From Symplocastrum torsivum CPER-KK1 (GTDB lineage: Bacteria; Cyanobacteriota; Cyanobacteriia; Cyanobacteriales; Coleofasciculaceae): a DNA stretch of 64,000 nucleotides. Position numbers and translations under genes: made by a program. Location of the stretch: the NCBI GenBank assembly GCA_019358875.1, contig JAHHIF010000030.1, forward strand, positions 1-64,000, given 5' to 3'. Of the stretch, positions 47,664-55,753 are shown piece by piece. Below the pieces are notes generated by a model that saw nothing but the letters and a program-made list of their open reading frames with translations, was not told the DNA's origin and searched no databases. Position 1 is the first letter of the stretch. The number at the start of each line of letters is the position of its first letter.

Positions 47664-50006
47664 CTAAGCCTCTGGAGTAAACAATAAATCCAGTGCCTCA
47701 ATTACTTGTAAACCAAAAGCCTGCAAGCCCTGAATCTGAGGGACCGAGCTTTTATGGCTCAGGTGAGTCAGAATCCTGATAACACTTGAATGACCTGGAT
47801 AAATCGGTTCTAGAGTGCGGATTATTTGTAAAGCGAGGTTCTTATCCTGAGTTCTCCTCAACAGTCCAGTTAAGGCATCAATCACCTTTGGGTTCCCAAT
47901 GCCCATCTCTTCAAGCAGCAAGATTAGAAACTTACACGTATTGAGCGTCGGCTCTTCCAGGGAACGCAAGTACTTACAGATAACCGTGACCGCTAGCTGG
48001 CGTTTAGTTTGCAACAGAGCTTGTTGGCACTCATAATAAACCGGACTTGAAACCACCATCTCTTTTTGAAGTCCAGGCTCTTTGAAACACTGAGGACGGA
48101 ACAACTCGATAATCCGGTCGATAACCTCCTCAGCTCGCTCAAAGTTGTTAAACTCAGCTAAACCCGCAGCGATGAGAAACAAAGCTTCACAGGTCTCAAG
48201 TATATCGATACTATCCAATAGCTCCTCAGAGCCTATCTCGTACAGATACTCGAACAACAACTGTTTGTGCGAATCCGCCACATCAGTTCGCCCTAGCCAT
48301 AGCAAAAAGACTTCTCGCCATTGAGATTCTAAGATGCGGCAACGCGGTTGTTCGCCATCAGGGGAGTTAGGGGCACTCTCACAGAAAAAGCGCCAATCCT
48401 TAATCGCACAAGCCGCAAAATATTCCTCAAACGTGGGATGAAAGAAAGCATAGGCCGCTTCATTGGGACTCTCGGCTGCCACCCCAACATGATTTAGCCA
48501 GCCTAACTCCAGAGCTAACCACAACAGCGAGCCTTCCTCGTCTGCCTCTCCGAAAGTTTGGGTGATAGGAGCCGGGATTTGCTCTAGTCGGATTCGGAAG
48601 CGGGAAGTCGGTTGCTTTATTGCCCATAAGGCAAGTTCTCCCAAGGCTTCATTCAGTTGGCGTCGCTGTCGGGTACTACCAATTAACTTGTGCTGCAAGT
48701 CGTAGTAGTTATCAACAAATCCCTTGTAAAGTTTCGCCTTTGTATCGGGCAGTCCTCCCTGCGCTTGCCAGAGATTCCAAGTGTTGCATAGCAAAGCTAG
48801 CCGCAAGGGATTTTTTACCATATCCTTAAGCCGCTCTTTGCCCGCCTCGTTTAGGGAGCGTCGTAACGCTTCTCCGTTCTCAGGTGAGTAGTCATGAAAC
48901 CACTTGCTGATGAACTGAGCCACTTGGTCTTCTTTGGCGTCATCTTCTTCGCTCAGTGCGTCTTGCTCGTCTTTGTAACTAAAAGGCAAGGTGCAATATG
49001 TTTCAACTTTGTCGGCTAGGACATTGAAAGTGCTATCCCAAACATTCGACCGACAAGTCAATACCACCTGCACCTGATGCATCCAACCTTGCTGGAATTG
49101 CTCAGCTAGGGAATCCAGGGGATTGTCTCCTCCCAGTTCATCCACGGCATCGAGTAGTAACCAGACTCGCCCACTCTTAAGTAATTCTTCCAAGGCGTTT
49201 TCCCATTCTTTCGAGGCGGCAACTACCGCCTTTGGCGCGTCTCTCAGCCAGTTTTTCAACAAATACTGACTCAGGGGTTGGTTGCCAACTTCCGCCAAAG
49301 ATACCCAAATGACTACTGGTTCTTCTTCTTTAAGGACTGATGACTCGGTTGATACTATTCTTGAGGCGATTTTAGAGAGCAGGCTACTTTTCCCCGCCCC
49401 AGGCTCACCAATAATCGCAATCGGTTGGTTTTTCGTTTCAAGACTTAGTTTTGGCAAGATAACTTTGTCAAAAAATTCACCGGGCTTAAATATCTGGCTG
49501 ATTTCCTTGCGTTCATACAACAAAGACCCCTGTTGTGCACAATCATCCGCTCCTTGTTTGGTCAGTCGTTTGCGCTTCACCACTGTGACATCGACATACA
49601 AATCATCAATGTTGTGAGTTACCCCTTGCCTTGCGGTTAAGGGGTTGGTGATTAAGCTTTTCGTCTTGAGCGCTAGCATCTCCCGGCATCTTCTTATGAG
49701 TTCCTGAAGCCGTTCCTCCCTCGGTTTCGACTCGACAGGAGTCTTGTTCAAGTCTTCAGGAGCAACAATCTCTTCTATGGCTACGTTCAAAGCTGCACAA
49801 ATACCGTAAGCCTTAGCTGTGTCAACTACTTCTCCCTTAAAAAACTTTCTCAGTGTCTTAGTATCGCAACCTGCCTTGGCAGCAAGTTTCTCGTAACTCA
49901 GGAGCTTTTCGGAGGAGTCGGAATCCACGCTCCTGTGCTTTTCGAGTAATCTTTGCCCTTTCTCAGTCGCTTTAACCCCGCGAGTTGGCTTACCCGTTTG
50001 ACTCAT
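47664..50006 (-). CDS. HTH-NACHT STAND protein (bNACHT-like)
   Basis: 780 residues. The N-terminal 80 residues include an XRE-like helix-turn-helix (SYEKLAAKAGCDTKTLRKFF). The NACHT NTPase has Walker A IGEPGAGKSSLL (Lys206), Walker B VWLLLDAVDELGG (Asp286, Asp289) and a sensor-type VVLTCRSNVW. The winged-helix part ends in FFHPTFEEYFAACAI. The last 200 residues are helical repeats, likely HEAT-like, and form the sensor arm. Bacterial NACHT proteins can be anti-phage NLR-like ATPases. No toxic effector domain is visible, unlike classical bNACHT-effector fusions, so the HTH may make this a regulator or let it repress itself. Three phased palindromes lie 80-120 bp upstream. Confidence 0.85.
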   Translation of the reverse strand: MSQTGKPTRGVKATEKGQRLLEKHRSVDSDSSEKLLSYEKLAAKAGCDTKTLRKFFKGEVVDTAKAYGICAALNVAIEEIVAPEDLNKTPVESKPREERLQELIRRCREMLALKTKSLITNPLTARQGVTHNIDDLYVDVTVVKRKRLTKQGADDCAQQGSLLYERKEISQIFKPGEFFDKVILPKLSLETKNQPIAIIGEPGAGKSSLLSKIASRIVSTESSVLKEEEPVVIWVSLAEVGNQPLSQYLLKNWLRDAPKAVVAASKEWENALEELLKSGRVWLLLDAVDELGGDNPLDSLAEQFQQGWMHQVQVVLTCRSNVWDSTFNVLADKVETYCTLPFSYKDEQDALSEEDDAKEDQVAQFISKWFHDYSPENGEALRRSLNEAGKERLKDMVKNPLRLALLCNTWNLWQAQGGLPDTKAKLYKGFVDNYYDLQHKLIGSTRQRRQLNEALGELALWAIKQPTSRFRIRLEQIPAPITQTFGEADEEGSLLWLALELGWLNHVGVAAESPNEAAYAFFHPTFEEYFAACAIKDWRFFCESAPNSPDGEQPRCRILESQWREVFLLWLGRTDVADSHKQLLFEYLYEIGSEELLDSIDILETCEALFLIAAGLAEFNNFERAEEVIDRIIELFRPQCFKEPGLQKEMVVSSPVYYECQQALLQTKRQLAVTVICKYLRSLEEPTLNTCKFLILLLEEMGIGNPKVIDALTGLLRRTQDKNLALQIIRTLEPIYPGHSSVIRILTHLSHKSSVPQIQGLQAFGLQVIEALDLLFTPEA

Positions 50007-50088
50007 GTGGAATCTGTGCAGAGATTTAGTTGGTTATCTGGTCTAAGCGATAAAAATGCTTGTTGCTCTGGTCGGAGCTGAAAAGTCT

Positions 50089-50130
50089 TTCCGGGAACTT
50101 CCGGGAACTTTCGTTTTCCCGGAAGTTCCC
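50089..50130. promoter_or_regulatory. Triple palindrome array upstream of the NACHT gene (candidate operator)
   Basis: Copies of TTCCSGGAA lie at 50089-50097, 50099-50107 and 50116-50124. The first two are 10 bp apart, so on one DNA face. GGGAACTTCCGGG (50093-50105) and CCCGGAAGTTCCC (50118-50130) also form a perfect 13-bp inverted repeat. No other gene lies within 850 bp on the far side, so the HTH-NACHT gene is the natural target. Confidence 0.65.
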
Positions 50131-51101
50131 TTGAAAGGCAAATCCTCTGACCTTACGGTAGTTATAGCAAGGTCAGTGAGAGTTTTCCACTGAACTGGCA
50201 CCAAACTTCTTGGTGATGAATACTCCTCCTCATCAAGCACTTCTAACTTCTGATTTGAAGGAAGTTGTCAGGCAAGCTATTTAGGAATTATGAGTAGAAA
50301 TCACTCAGAACCAACCTAAGCACTAATGAAGGGAATTGAGACTCAAAACTGCAATCAAACTCAAGCAAATAAAGACTCAATGGGTCTAAAGTCACGAGCC
50401 AAGTTTTGCCTCTCAATAAGCTACGTCCGAGATTGAAACTAACCAGCAATTTGGCAAAGGGATAGTCAAGAGATTAGCCAACTTACTTTCATGGCTTCTC
50501 AAATTTTTAGAGCCAACAAATTTCGAGCTTTCTTAGCTTTTTAGGGTCAACGATGACCGGGATTTGTGCTGGCGTAAAAGCCATCTATTCGCGGTCTAAA
50601 TTCGGTTCACTTCTAGTGGAAAGTCGGTTCACAAGACTCGTTAAAAGCGATCGCTAAATGTAGAGACTACCCAAATAGCTAGAACTCCCTCTACCCAAGC
50701 TAGAGGTCATTAATCCAAAAACTAGTTGGCGAGCAAACCCTCGATTGCCGCACGCAATAGCTAACGCTGCCACAAGTGACAGCGTTAGCTCCCCTGTGGC
50801 ACGAACGCCCTGTCGTCAACATCTAACCCAGCGCTGTTGCACTCAAGCAATTAAATACGTGCCTTTATCCCCGAAACCCCCTCCACTCCAATGATTAGCC
50901 AACTCTCCTTACCCCCCTTTAAGTACGAATTAAGTATTTTGCCGATTTCAAGCCCTAGAACCCTTGTGCATAGGGCGTTGTTATGAACTCCGAATTCTAT
51001 CACAAAATCTTCAAGCCTTTGCAATATGGGCGTTTCAGCCGATCGCTCTTCTCTCACACCTGGGCGATCAGCCTGTTTAAGTATTTTTTGAGTCCGACAA
51101 A
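50131..51101. other. Long gap between the NACHT gene and the second recombinase
   Basis: No convincing gene. One HIP1 site near 50648 and the hairpin structure at 50759-50800. A minus-strand frame of 65 codons (50043-50240) overlaps the palindromes and is not supported. Confidence 0.4.
50759..50800. repeat. Perfect 11-bp hairpin with an overlapping alternative stem
   Basis: AGCTAACGCTG (50759-50769) and CAGCGTTAGCT (50780-50790) form a perfect stem with a 10-nt loop. GCCACA (50769-50774, in the loop) can instead pair with TGTGGC (50795-50800), a pseudoknot-like geometry. It is about 300 bp before the recombinase gene. Confidence 0.6.
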
Positions 51102-52676
51102 ATGAGCACGAAAAAACCTAGAGCTACAAGAGGAAACATTGGTTTGGAAGCCGTCGAGGGACGGTTACGCTTAATTGTCCCTGCCAAACACTCGCCCACT
51201 GGAGAGCAAAAGCGTATCGCCTTAGGAATGAAGGATACTCCCGAAAATCGAGGAGAAGCTGACAAAATCATTAAGCGAATCCATGCCCATATCCAGCTTA
51301 TCGGGGACTATGACCCGCAAAAATTAGAGGAGTACATCTGGGGCAAACCGGAAAATACAGCTAACAAACTCCCGCCTACTCAAGCAAAAGAACTACAGCT
51401 GGATGAATTGTGGACGCTATTTGTTGATCACAAAAGCAAAAGCTGGAGGTTTACGACTTTTATGGGTGTTATGAAAACAGTTGGCTCGCACATCAACAGG
51501 TTAACTACTAAGAAGCTCTCAGATGTTTTGCAGATCGAATCTGAGCTTTCTCAGCTCCGTTATACAGCTAAGTACAGAACTCTAACCAAGATTTCGGCTT
51601 GCTGCACCTGGGCTGTTCATTTCCAGCTCATTTCGCATAATCCTTTTTGGGTGATTGTCGATGGCTTGAAACCACCTAAATCTGATAAAGACCCAGACCC
51701 TTTTACTAGGGAGGAAAGAGACCTAATTATTAAAGCTTACGAAACCCATCCTAGATACAGCTATTTTGCTCCTCTTGTAACCTTTCTTTTTCTCACGGGT
51801 TGTCGAACTGGAGAAGCAGTTGCTTTGCGCTGGAAAAGTGTTACAGAAAAGTACATCACCTTTTGCGAGAGCATATCAGTAGTTCGAGGGAAGCATATTC
51901 ATACAAACAGTACAAAAACTGGGAAGAATCGTGAGTTTCCTCGGACAAATAAGAGTCTAAATAAGCTTTTGAAGCAGCTTAAACCGGAAAATGTCAACCC
52001 CGATGATTTTGTTTTCCAGCAACCCGGTGGAGGTCATATTAACCGTCTAACCTTTCACTACAGTTGGTATGGACAAAAGAATGAGACAAAGGGTCTTGTT
52101 CCTCAAGGAATCGTCTCCAAACTAGCTCGTAAAACCGAAGCTGAAGGAGGGATAGATCATTACCACTGCCCCTATTCAACACGGCATACCTTTATTACTT
52201 TGGCTCTAGAAACAACGGCGATGGAAAAACCTATCTCTCATAGTGATATCTCTCAACTGGCTAGATATGTGGGCAATAGCCCCGCAATGATTTTTGAACA
52301 CTATTTAGGGCGCAGTGGGAACGAAAAGTTAGTCAACACTGAGTTCGACTCACCGTCTCCTCAAGCTTCAGAAGATGGAAAGCCGAGCCTCGACGAACTG
52401 CGAGCCCAATTAGCCACCGCTAACCAACGCATCAACGAACTTACATCGCTCGTACAAACTTTAACTTCATCCCAAAAGCTACCCGCTCCAGTTGAACCCG
52501 CCTCAGAGCCTGAGCTACCACTACCAACGCCTTCCAAAACAGCACCACCACCTCCTCCTCAACCCAATGGGAAAGCGCTCTTCCAGAAGTGGCACCCAAC
52601 TAAACCAGCTGAGGAGTACGAGCAACTTGCCCTGTTCATGTCTCTAGAGGAGATGGTGAATCCTAAGGAGGAGTAA
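51102..52676 (+). CDS. Tyrosine recombinase with N-terminal arm domain and proline-rich tail
   Basis: 524 residues. An arm-type N-terminus (KPRATRGNIGLEAVEGRLRL ... RIALGMKDTPENRGEADKII) resembles phage integrases of the DUF3596-like class. A core-binding domain follows, then the catalytic domain with Arg235 (TGCRTGEAVALRW), Arg361-x-type YSTRHTF with His362, and Tyr401 (FEHYLGRS). The C-terminus adds a short coiled coil (LDELRAQLATANQRINELTS) and a Pro-rich stretch, beyond the usual integrase length. The gene faces a convergent ParB gene across a likely shared terminator. It may mediate integration or excision of a region of this replicon. Confidence 0.9.
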   Translation: MSTKKPRATRGNIGLEAVEGRLRLIVPAKHSPTGEQKRIALGMKDTPENRGEADKIIKRIHAHIQLIGDYDPQKLEEYIWGKPENTANKLPPTQAKELQLDELWTLFVDHKSKSWRFTTFMGVMKTVGSHINRLTTKKLSDVLQIESELSQLRYTAKYRTLTKISACCTWAVHFQLISHNPFWVIVDGLKPPKSDKDPDPFTREERDLIIKAYETHPRYSYFAPLVTFLFLTGCRTGEAVALRWKSVTEKYITFCESISVVRGKHIHTNSTKTGKNREFPRTNKSLNKLLKQLKPENVNPDDFVFQQPGGGHINRLTFHYSWYGQKNETKGLVPQGIVSKLARKTEAEGGIDHYHCPYSTRHTFITLALETTAMEKPISHSDISQLARYVGNSPAMIFEHYLGRSGNEKLVNTEFDSPSPQASEDGKPSLDELRAQLATANQRINELTSLVQTLTSSQKLPAPVEPASEPELPLPTPSKTAPPPPPQPNGKALFQKWHPTKPAEEYEQLALFMSLEEMVNPKEE

Positions 52677-52680
52677 GCGC

Positions 52681-52740
52681 TTTCCCTCACCTACCCCTGC
52701 GTCTTAGTGTTAGGTCGTAGGTGGTAGGTTTTAGGGGAAA
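52681..52740. terminator. Likely bidirectional terminator between convergent genes
   Basis: TTTCCCTCACCTACC near 52681 pairs imperfectly with GGTAGGTTTTAGGGGAAA ending at 52740. An A/T flank on each side gives a T-tract after the hairpin in both directions. It sits between the convergent recombinase and parB-like genes. Confidence 0.5.
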
Positions 52741-52753
52741 ATCTATCTTGATT

Positions 52754-53677
52754 TTATCCGTCGATCAATGCTGACAATTCAGAAAGAAGCACCTTCACTC
52801 TCTCCCACTTTTCAGGATTTTCCCAAACCTTAGACTCTCTAATGCGACGGTAAGCTCTTTCCATCAACGTTTTGGAATAGTCTGTCTCAGGGGCGGGTGA
52901 AGAGGGTTTGATGCGTTTTCGCAACTCACTCAGGCTTATATTGTCTCTTATCGCTTCTTCAAGCAAGGATTGTCGCTTCAATTCATCTTTGACTCGTGCG
53001 AGCGCTTGGGCTTTAGTGTATTCCAAGGAGCCGGCTCTGACAACCGACAATATGTCTTCGGGCAACTTGAGCAGCGGTAAGCGATTGGTGACGAAGGACT
53101 TCCAAGTGAACTTCCCCAGCTCGTTAAATGTTGCACAAATCTCCTTAAACGAGTCACTGCCCATAACGTTAGGGGCAGTAACTCCTTTGACTTCATGCTC
53201 GATGCGGTAAAGCAGGGCAACTACTTCTTGTACGGATAGCTTGAGCTTGAGCGATAGCAGTTGCAGGATGCCTTCAGTTTCGTCAATTGGGTTGAGGTCT
53301 TCGCGCTGGAGGTTTTCAACTAATGACAACTGTAGAGCTTCTTCGTCGGTTAGTTCCCTGACGACGACGGGTACACAAGTTAGCCCAGCGATGTGAGCGG
53401 CGCGGTAACGTCGCTCTCCGGCTACCAACTCATACTCACCTGAAGGCTTTTGTCGCACTAGCAGAGGCTCTAGTATGCCTAGCGTCTTTACGGAAGTGGT
53501 TAATTGCTCTAACTTCTCAGACGTGAAAGAACGCCTTGGCCGCTTTACGGGTAATGTGATGGCAGCGAGTGGCACGAGCATGGGGTTGGAGGGTTGTACA
53601 ACTCTTTCGTTCTCCAAAACACTGGCGGCTATTGGCTCACTTATTGGTGACCCGCTTAAAGAGGGACAGGACATCAT
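52754..53677 (-). CDS. Second ParB-like protein (no ParA partner)
   Basis: 307 residues. ParB domain motifs: LPVKRPRRSFTSEKLEQLTT, GILEPLLVRQKPSGEYELVA, GERRYRAAHIAG and LVENLQREDLNPIDETEGIL. The HTH region and C-terminal half (LGKFTWKSFVTNRLPLLKLP, KVWENPEKWERVKVLLSEL) follow the parB product at 35 kb closely. The two are paralogues or parallel acquisitions. No parA lies nearby; instead the gene starts 9 bp after the pentapeptide/nuclease-like gene on the same strand. It may bind a different centromere, act as a regulator, or nick DNA as some ParB-like proteins do. The first is inference from sequence only. Confidence 0.88.
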   Translation of the reverse strand: MMSCPSLSGSPISEPIAASVLENERVVQPSNPMLVPLAAITLPVKRPRRSFTSEKLEQLTTSVKTLGILEPLLVRQKPSGEYELVAGERRYRAAHIAGLTCVPVVVRELTDEEALQLSLVENLQREDLNPIDETEGILQLLSLKLKLSVQEVVALLYRIEHEVKGVTAPNVMGSDSFKEICATFNELGKFTWKSFVTNRLPLLKLPEDILSVVRAGSLEYTKAQALARVKDELKRQSLLEEAIRDNISLSELRKRIKPSSPAPETDYSKTLMERAYRRIRESKVWENPEKWERVKVLLSELSALIDG

Positions 53678-53686
53678 TGGTATCTA

Positions 53687-55456
53687 CTAAGACTTACTCA
53701 ACAGCTGCAGAAATTCCTCGACTACGGCATCGGGGTTCTTATCACACCGCTTGGAATCAAACCGATAAACCCGCACCCCACTATGCTCAAACACCCGCTC
53801 CCGCTCTTGCTCTGTCGCTCTCTTCTCTGGCGTATGGAACGGTCCATCGATTTCCACAATCCCCCAGCGAAATCCCTTCGGCGTTGGCGCACAGATGAGA
53901 AAGTCTGATTCTTTGTTCTGTCGGCTCTCTTGCACGTTCAGTCGTGCGATCGCATTGGGATAATACAACAATCCTTTTTTGTCTAACGCCATTGCAAACT
54001 TGACTTCTGAGTTAGAACGAAAACGCAGTCCATTCCAGTTGACGATTCTCATCTTCGGGATGAATCTCACTCCTTGATTCACCCCTGGTGGTTCAAGAAT
54101 TGTTCCTTCCAGGTTGGCGCTTTCTAGATTCACTTCACTCAAGTCCACTCCCGCCAGGTTGGCATTCCCTAAATCGGCTCCACTTAAGTCCGCTCCCGTC
54201 AGAACAGCAAACGCTAGGTTGGCTTTATTTAAGTTCGCTCCTTTAAGCGACGCGCCTGTGAAGTTGGCGAGTACTAGGCTGGCTGTAATGAGGTTTGTCT
54301 CCACTAGTTGAGCCTCGCTTAAATTGGCGGACATCAAGTTACTACCCAGAAGATACGCTTGAGAGAGTTTCGCTTTTTTGAGGTTGGCTCGTGTAAAAGT
54401 TGAAGAGCTGAGTTTGGCTTTTTGCAGATTCGCGCCTTCTAAGACCGCTTCGCTGAAGTCGGGTATTCCTGTCGCTCCGATGAGGTTAGCTCCACTCAAG
54501 TCGGCGAAAACGAAGTTTCCTGTATCTAACTGGCTGTTACTGAGGTTGGCTCCTCTTAATGAGGCTGACTGGAAGTTGGTGCCCAGCATTTGTGCTCCGG
54601 TAAGGTTAGCTCCCTCTAAGGAGGCTTCGGCCAATACGGCTCGACATAATACGGCATAACTTAAATCGGCTCCTTTTAGGGAGGCTTGTTGCAGATACGC
54701 TTCAAACAGGAAGGCTTTTGTTAAATCGGCTTGGTCGAGGTTGGCTCCTTGTAAGTCGGCTCGTTTGAGGGAGGCGTTCTTTAAGCGAGCTTTGATGAGT
54801 ATGGCTTGATTGAGTTGTGCTTCCTTGAGCTGAGCGTTGGATAGTTCAGCCTCAATTAGCCAGGCTTGGTTTAAGTCAGCTTGGTTTAAGAAGCGTCCTT
54901 TTGTTGCTAAGTTGACGATTTCTGCGACTTGCCGCCACTTTCCAGTAAGTTTGGTGTTTTTGTCGATTTGTATGTTGAGCAGTTTGGCGTAGTTTAGGGT
55001 GGTTCCTTCTAGAGAGGCTCCACTGAGGTTGGCTCCGATGAGTGTAGCGCTATGCAGGTCTGCCCATTTCAGGTTGGCTCCTGTGAGGTTAGCATCTTGA
55101 AGATAGGCGTTATTCAAGCAGCTTTTGATCAGCTTGGCTTGTGTTAGGTCAGCACGCATCAGGTCACTACTAAACAGGTTGGCTTGTGATAGGTCGGCTC
55201 CCCTCAAGATGGCAGTATTTAATACGGCATAGCTCAGTTGAGCGTTCACGAGTGTGGCAGAGCTAAGGTCTGTGCCAAAGAATGAAGTGCGACTTAAGTC
55301 GGCTCCGGTGAAGTCGGTGTCTTTGAGAGATGCATGGTCGAAGAGGGCTTCGCTGAGGATGGCTTTGTTGAAGTCGGCGGATTCTAGGGATGTGCCGCGA
55401 AAGTCTCTTTCTCCTTGGGCATATCTTTCTAGTATTTGGTGTTCAATTTCTGTCAT
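53687..55456 (-). CDS. Pentapeptide-repeat protein with C-terminal DUF559/Vsr-like nuclease domain
   Basis: 589 residues. Residues about 15-445 are pentapeptide repeats of the A(D/N)LxxA type (ADLSQANLFSSDLMRADLTQ and so on), interrupted near 165-185. They predict a long right-handed quadrilateral beta-helix. The last 135 residues form a different domain: FRSNSEVKFAMALDKKGLLY, ESDFLI, then IVEIDGPFHTPEKRATEQER and RVYRFDSKRC. The E...D...ExDG..H pattern fits PD-(D/E)XK-type DUF559/Vsr endonucleases. Pentapeptide helices can mimic DNA (Qnr, MfpA). The pair suggests a DNA-associated protein with possible nuclease activity. It probably shares a transcript with the second parB. Confidence 0.8.
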   Translation of the reverse strand: MTEIEHQILERYAQGERDFRGTSLESADFNKAILSEALFDHASLKDTDFTGADLSRTSFFGTDLSSATLVNAQLSYAVLNTAILRGADLSQANLFSSDLMRADLTQAKLIKSCLNNAYLQDANLTGANLKWADLHSATLIGANLSGASLEGTTLNYAKLLNIQIDKNTKLTGKWRQVAEIVNLATKGRFLNQADLNQAWLIEAELSNAQLKEAQLNQAILIKARLKNASLKRADLQGANLDQADLTKAFLFEAYLQQASLKGADLSYAVLCRAVLAEASLEGANLTGAQMLGTNFQSASLRGANLSNSQLDTGNFVFADLSGANLIGATGIPDFSEAVLEGANLQKAKLSSSTFTRANLKKAKLSQAYLLGSNLMSANLSEAQLVETNLITASLVLANFTGASLKGANLNKANLAFAVLTGADLSGADLGNANLAGVDLSEVNLESANLEGTILEPPGVNQGVRFIPKMRIVNWNGLRFRSNSEVKFAMALDKKGLLYYPNAIARLNVQESRQNKESDFLICAPTPKGFRWGIVEIDGPFHTPEKRATEQERERVFEHSGVRVYRFDSKRCDKNPDAVVEEFLQLLSKS

Positions 55457-55581
55457 CCCTTCTCCTGGTCAAAGACGCGACATTGACGTCGCTTGAGTGT
55501 GAAAGCTTTTTTTAGCTCTTATTTGACAAAGTTAAGCCCCACACCTATTCCAGGGCAAACCAAAACCCTCACGATGAGGGG

Positions 55582-55621
55582 TCTTTTGGACTTTGTTCCT
55601 TGAACGGCTCGTTGGGTGCTA
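55582..55621 (+). repeat. 40-bp direct repeat, left copy
   Basis: Matches 58695-58734 at 38 of 40 positions in the same orientation (core CTTTTGGACTTTG ... AACGGCTCGTTGGGTGCTA). The two copies bracket the helicase and HNH genes. Confidence 0.75.
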
Positions 55622-55679
55622 TAGCAAAAGGCAGAAGGCTTTTATGCAGAAGGGAAACATTGACGGGTCTTGGTTTCAG

Positions 55680-55713
55680 TAGAAGGCAGAAGGCAGAGGG
55701 CAGAGGGCAGGAA
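55680..55713 (+). repeat. Short tandem heptamer repeat
   Basis: Tandem GAAGGCA and GAGGGCA units run from about 55680 to 55713. Such heptamer tracts are common intergenic repeats in filamentous cyanobacteria. The remainder of 55457-55753 shows no gene. Confidence 0.6.
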
Positions 55714-55753
55714 GCGCTCAGAGTGGCTTTGTCTAAAAGTTCTTACAAGCCAT

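Noticed and set aside
50043-50240. 65-codon minus-strand frame just upstream of the NACHT gene
   Set aside because: It covers the palindrome array, has a GTG start with no ribosome-binding site, and no recognisable sequence.
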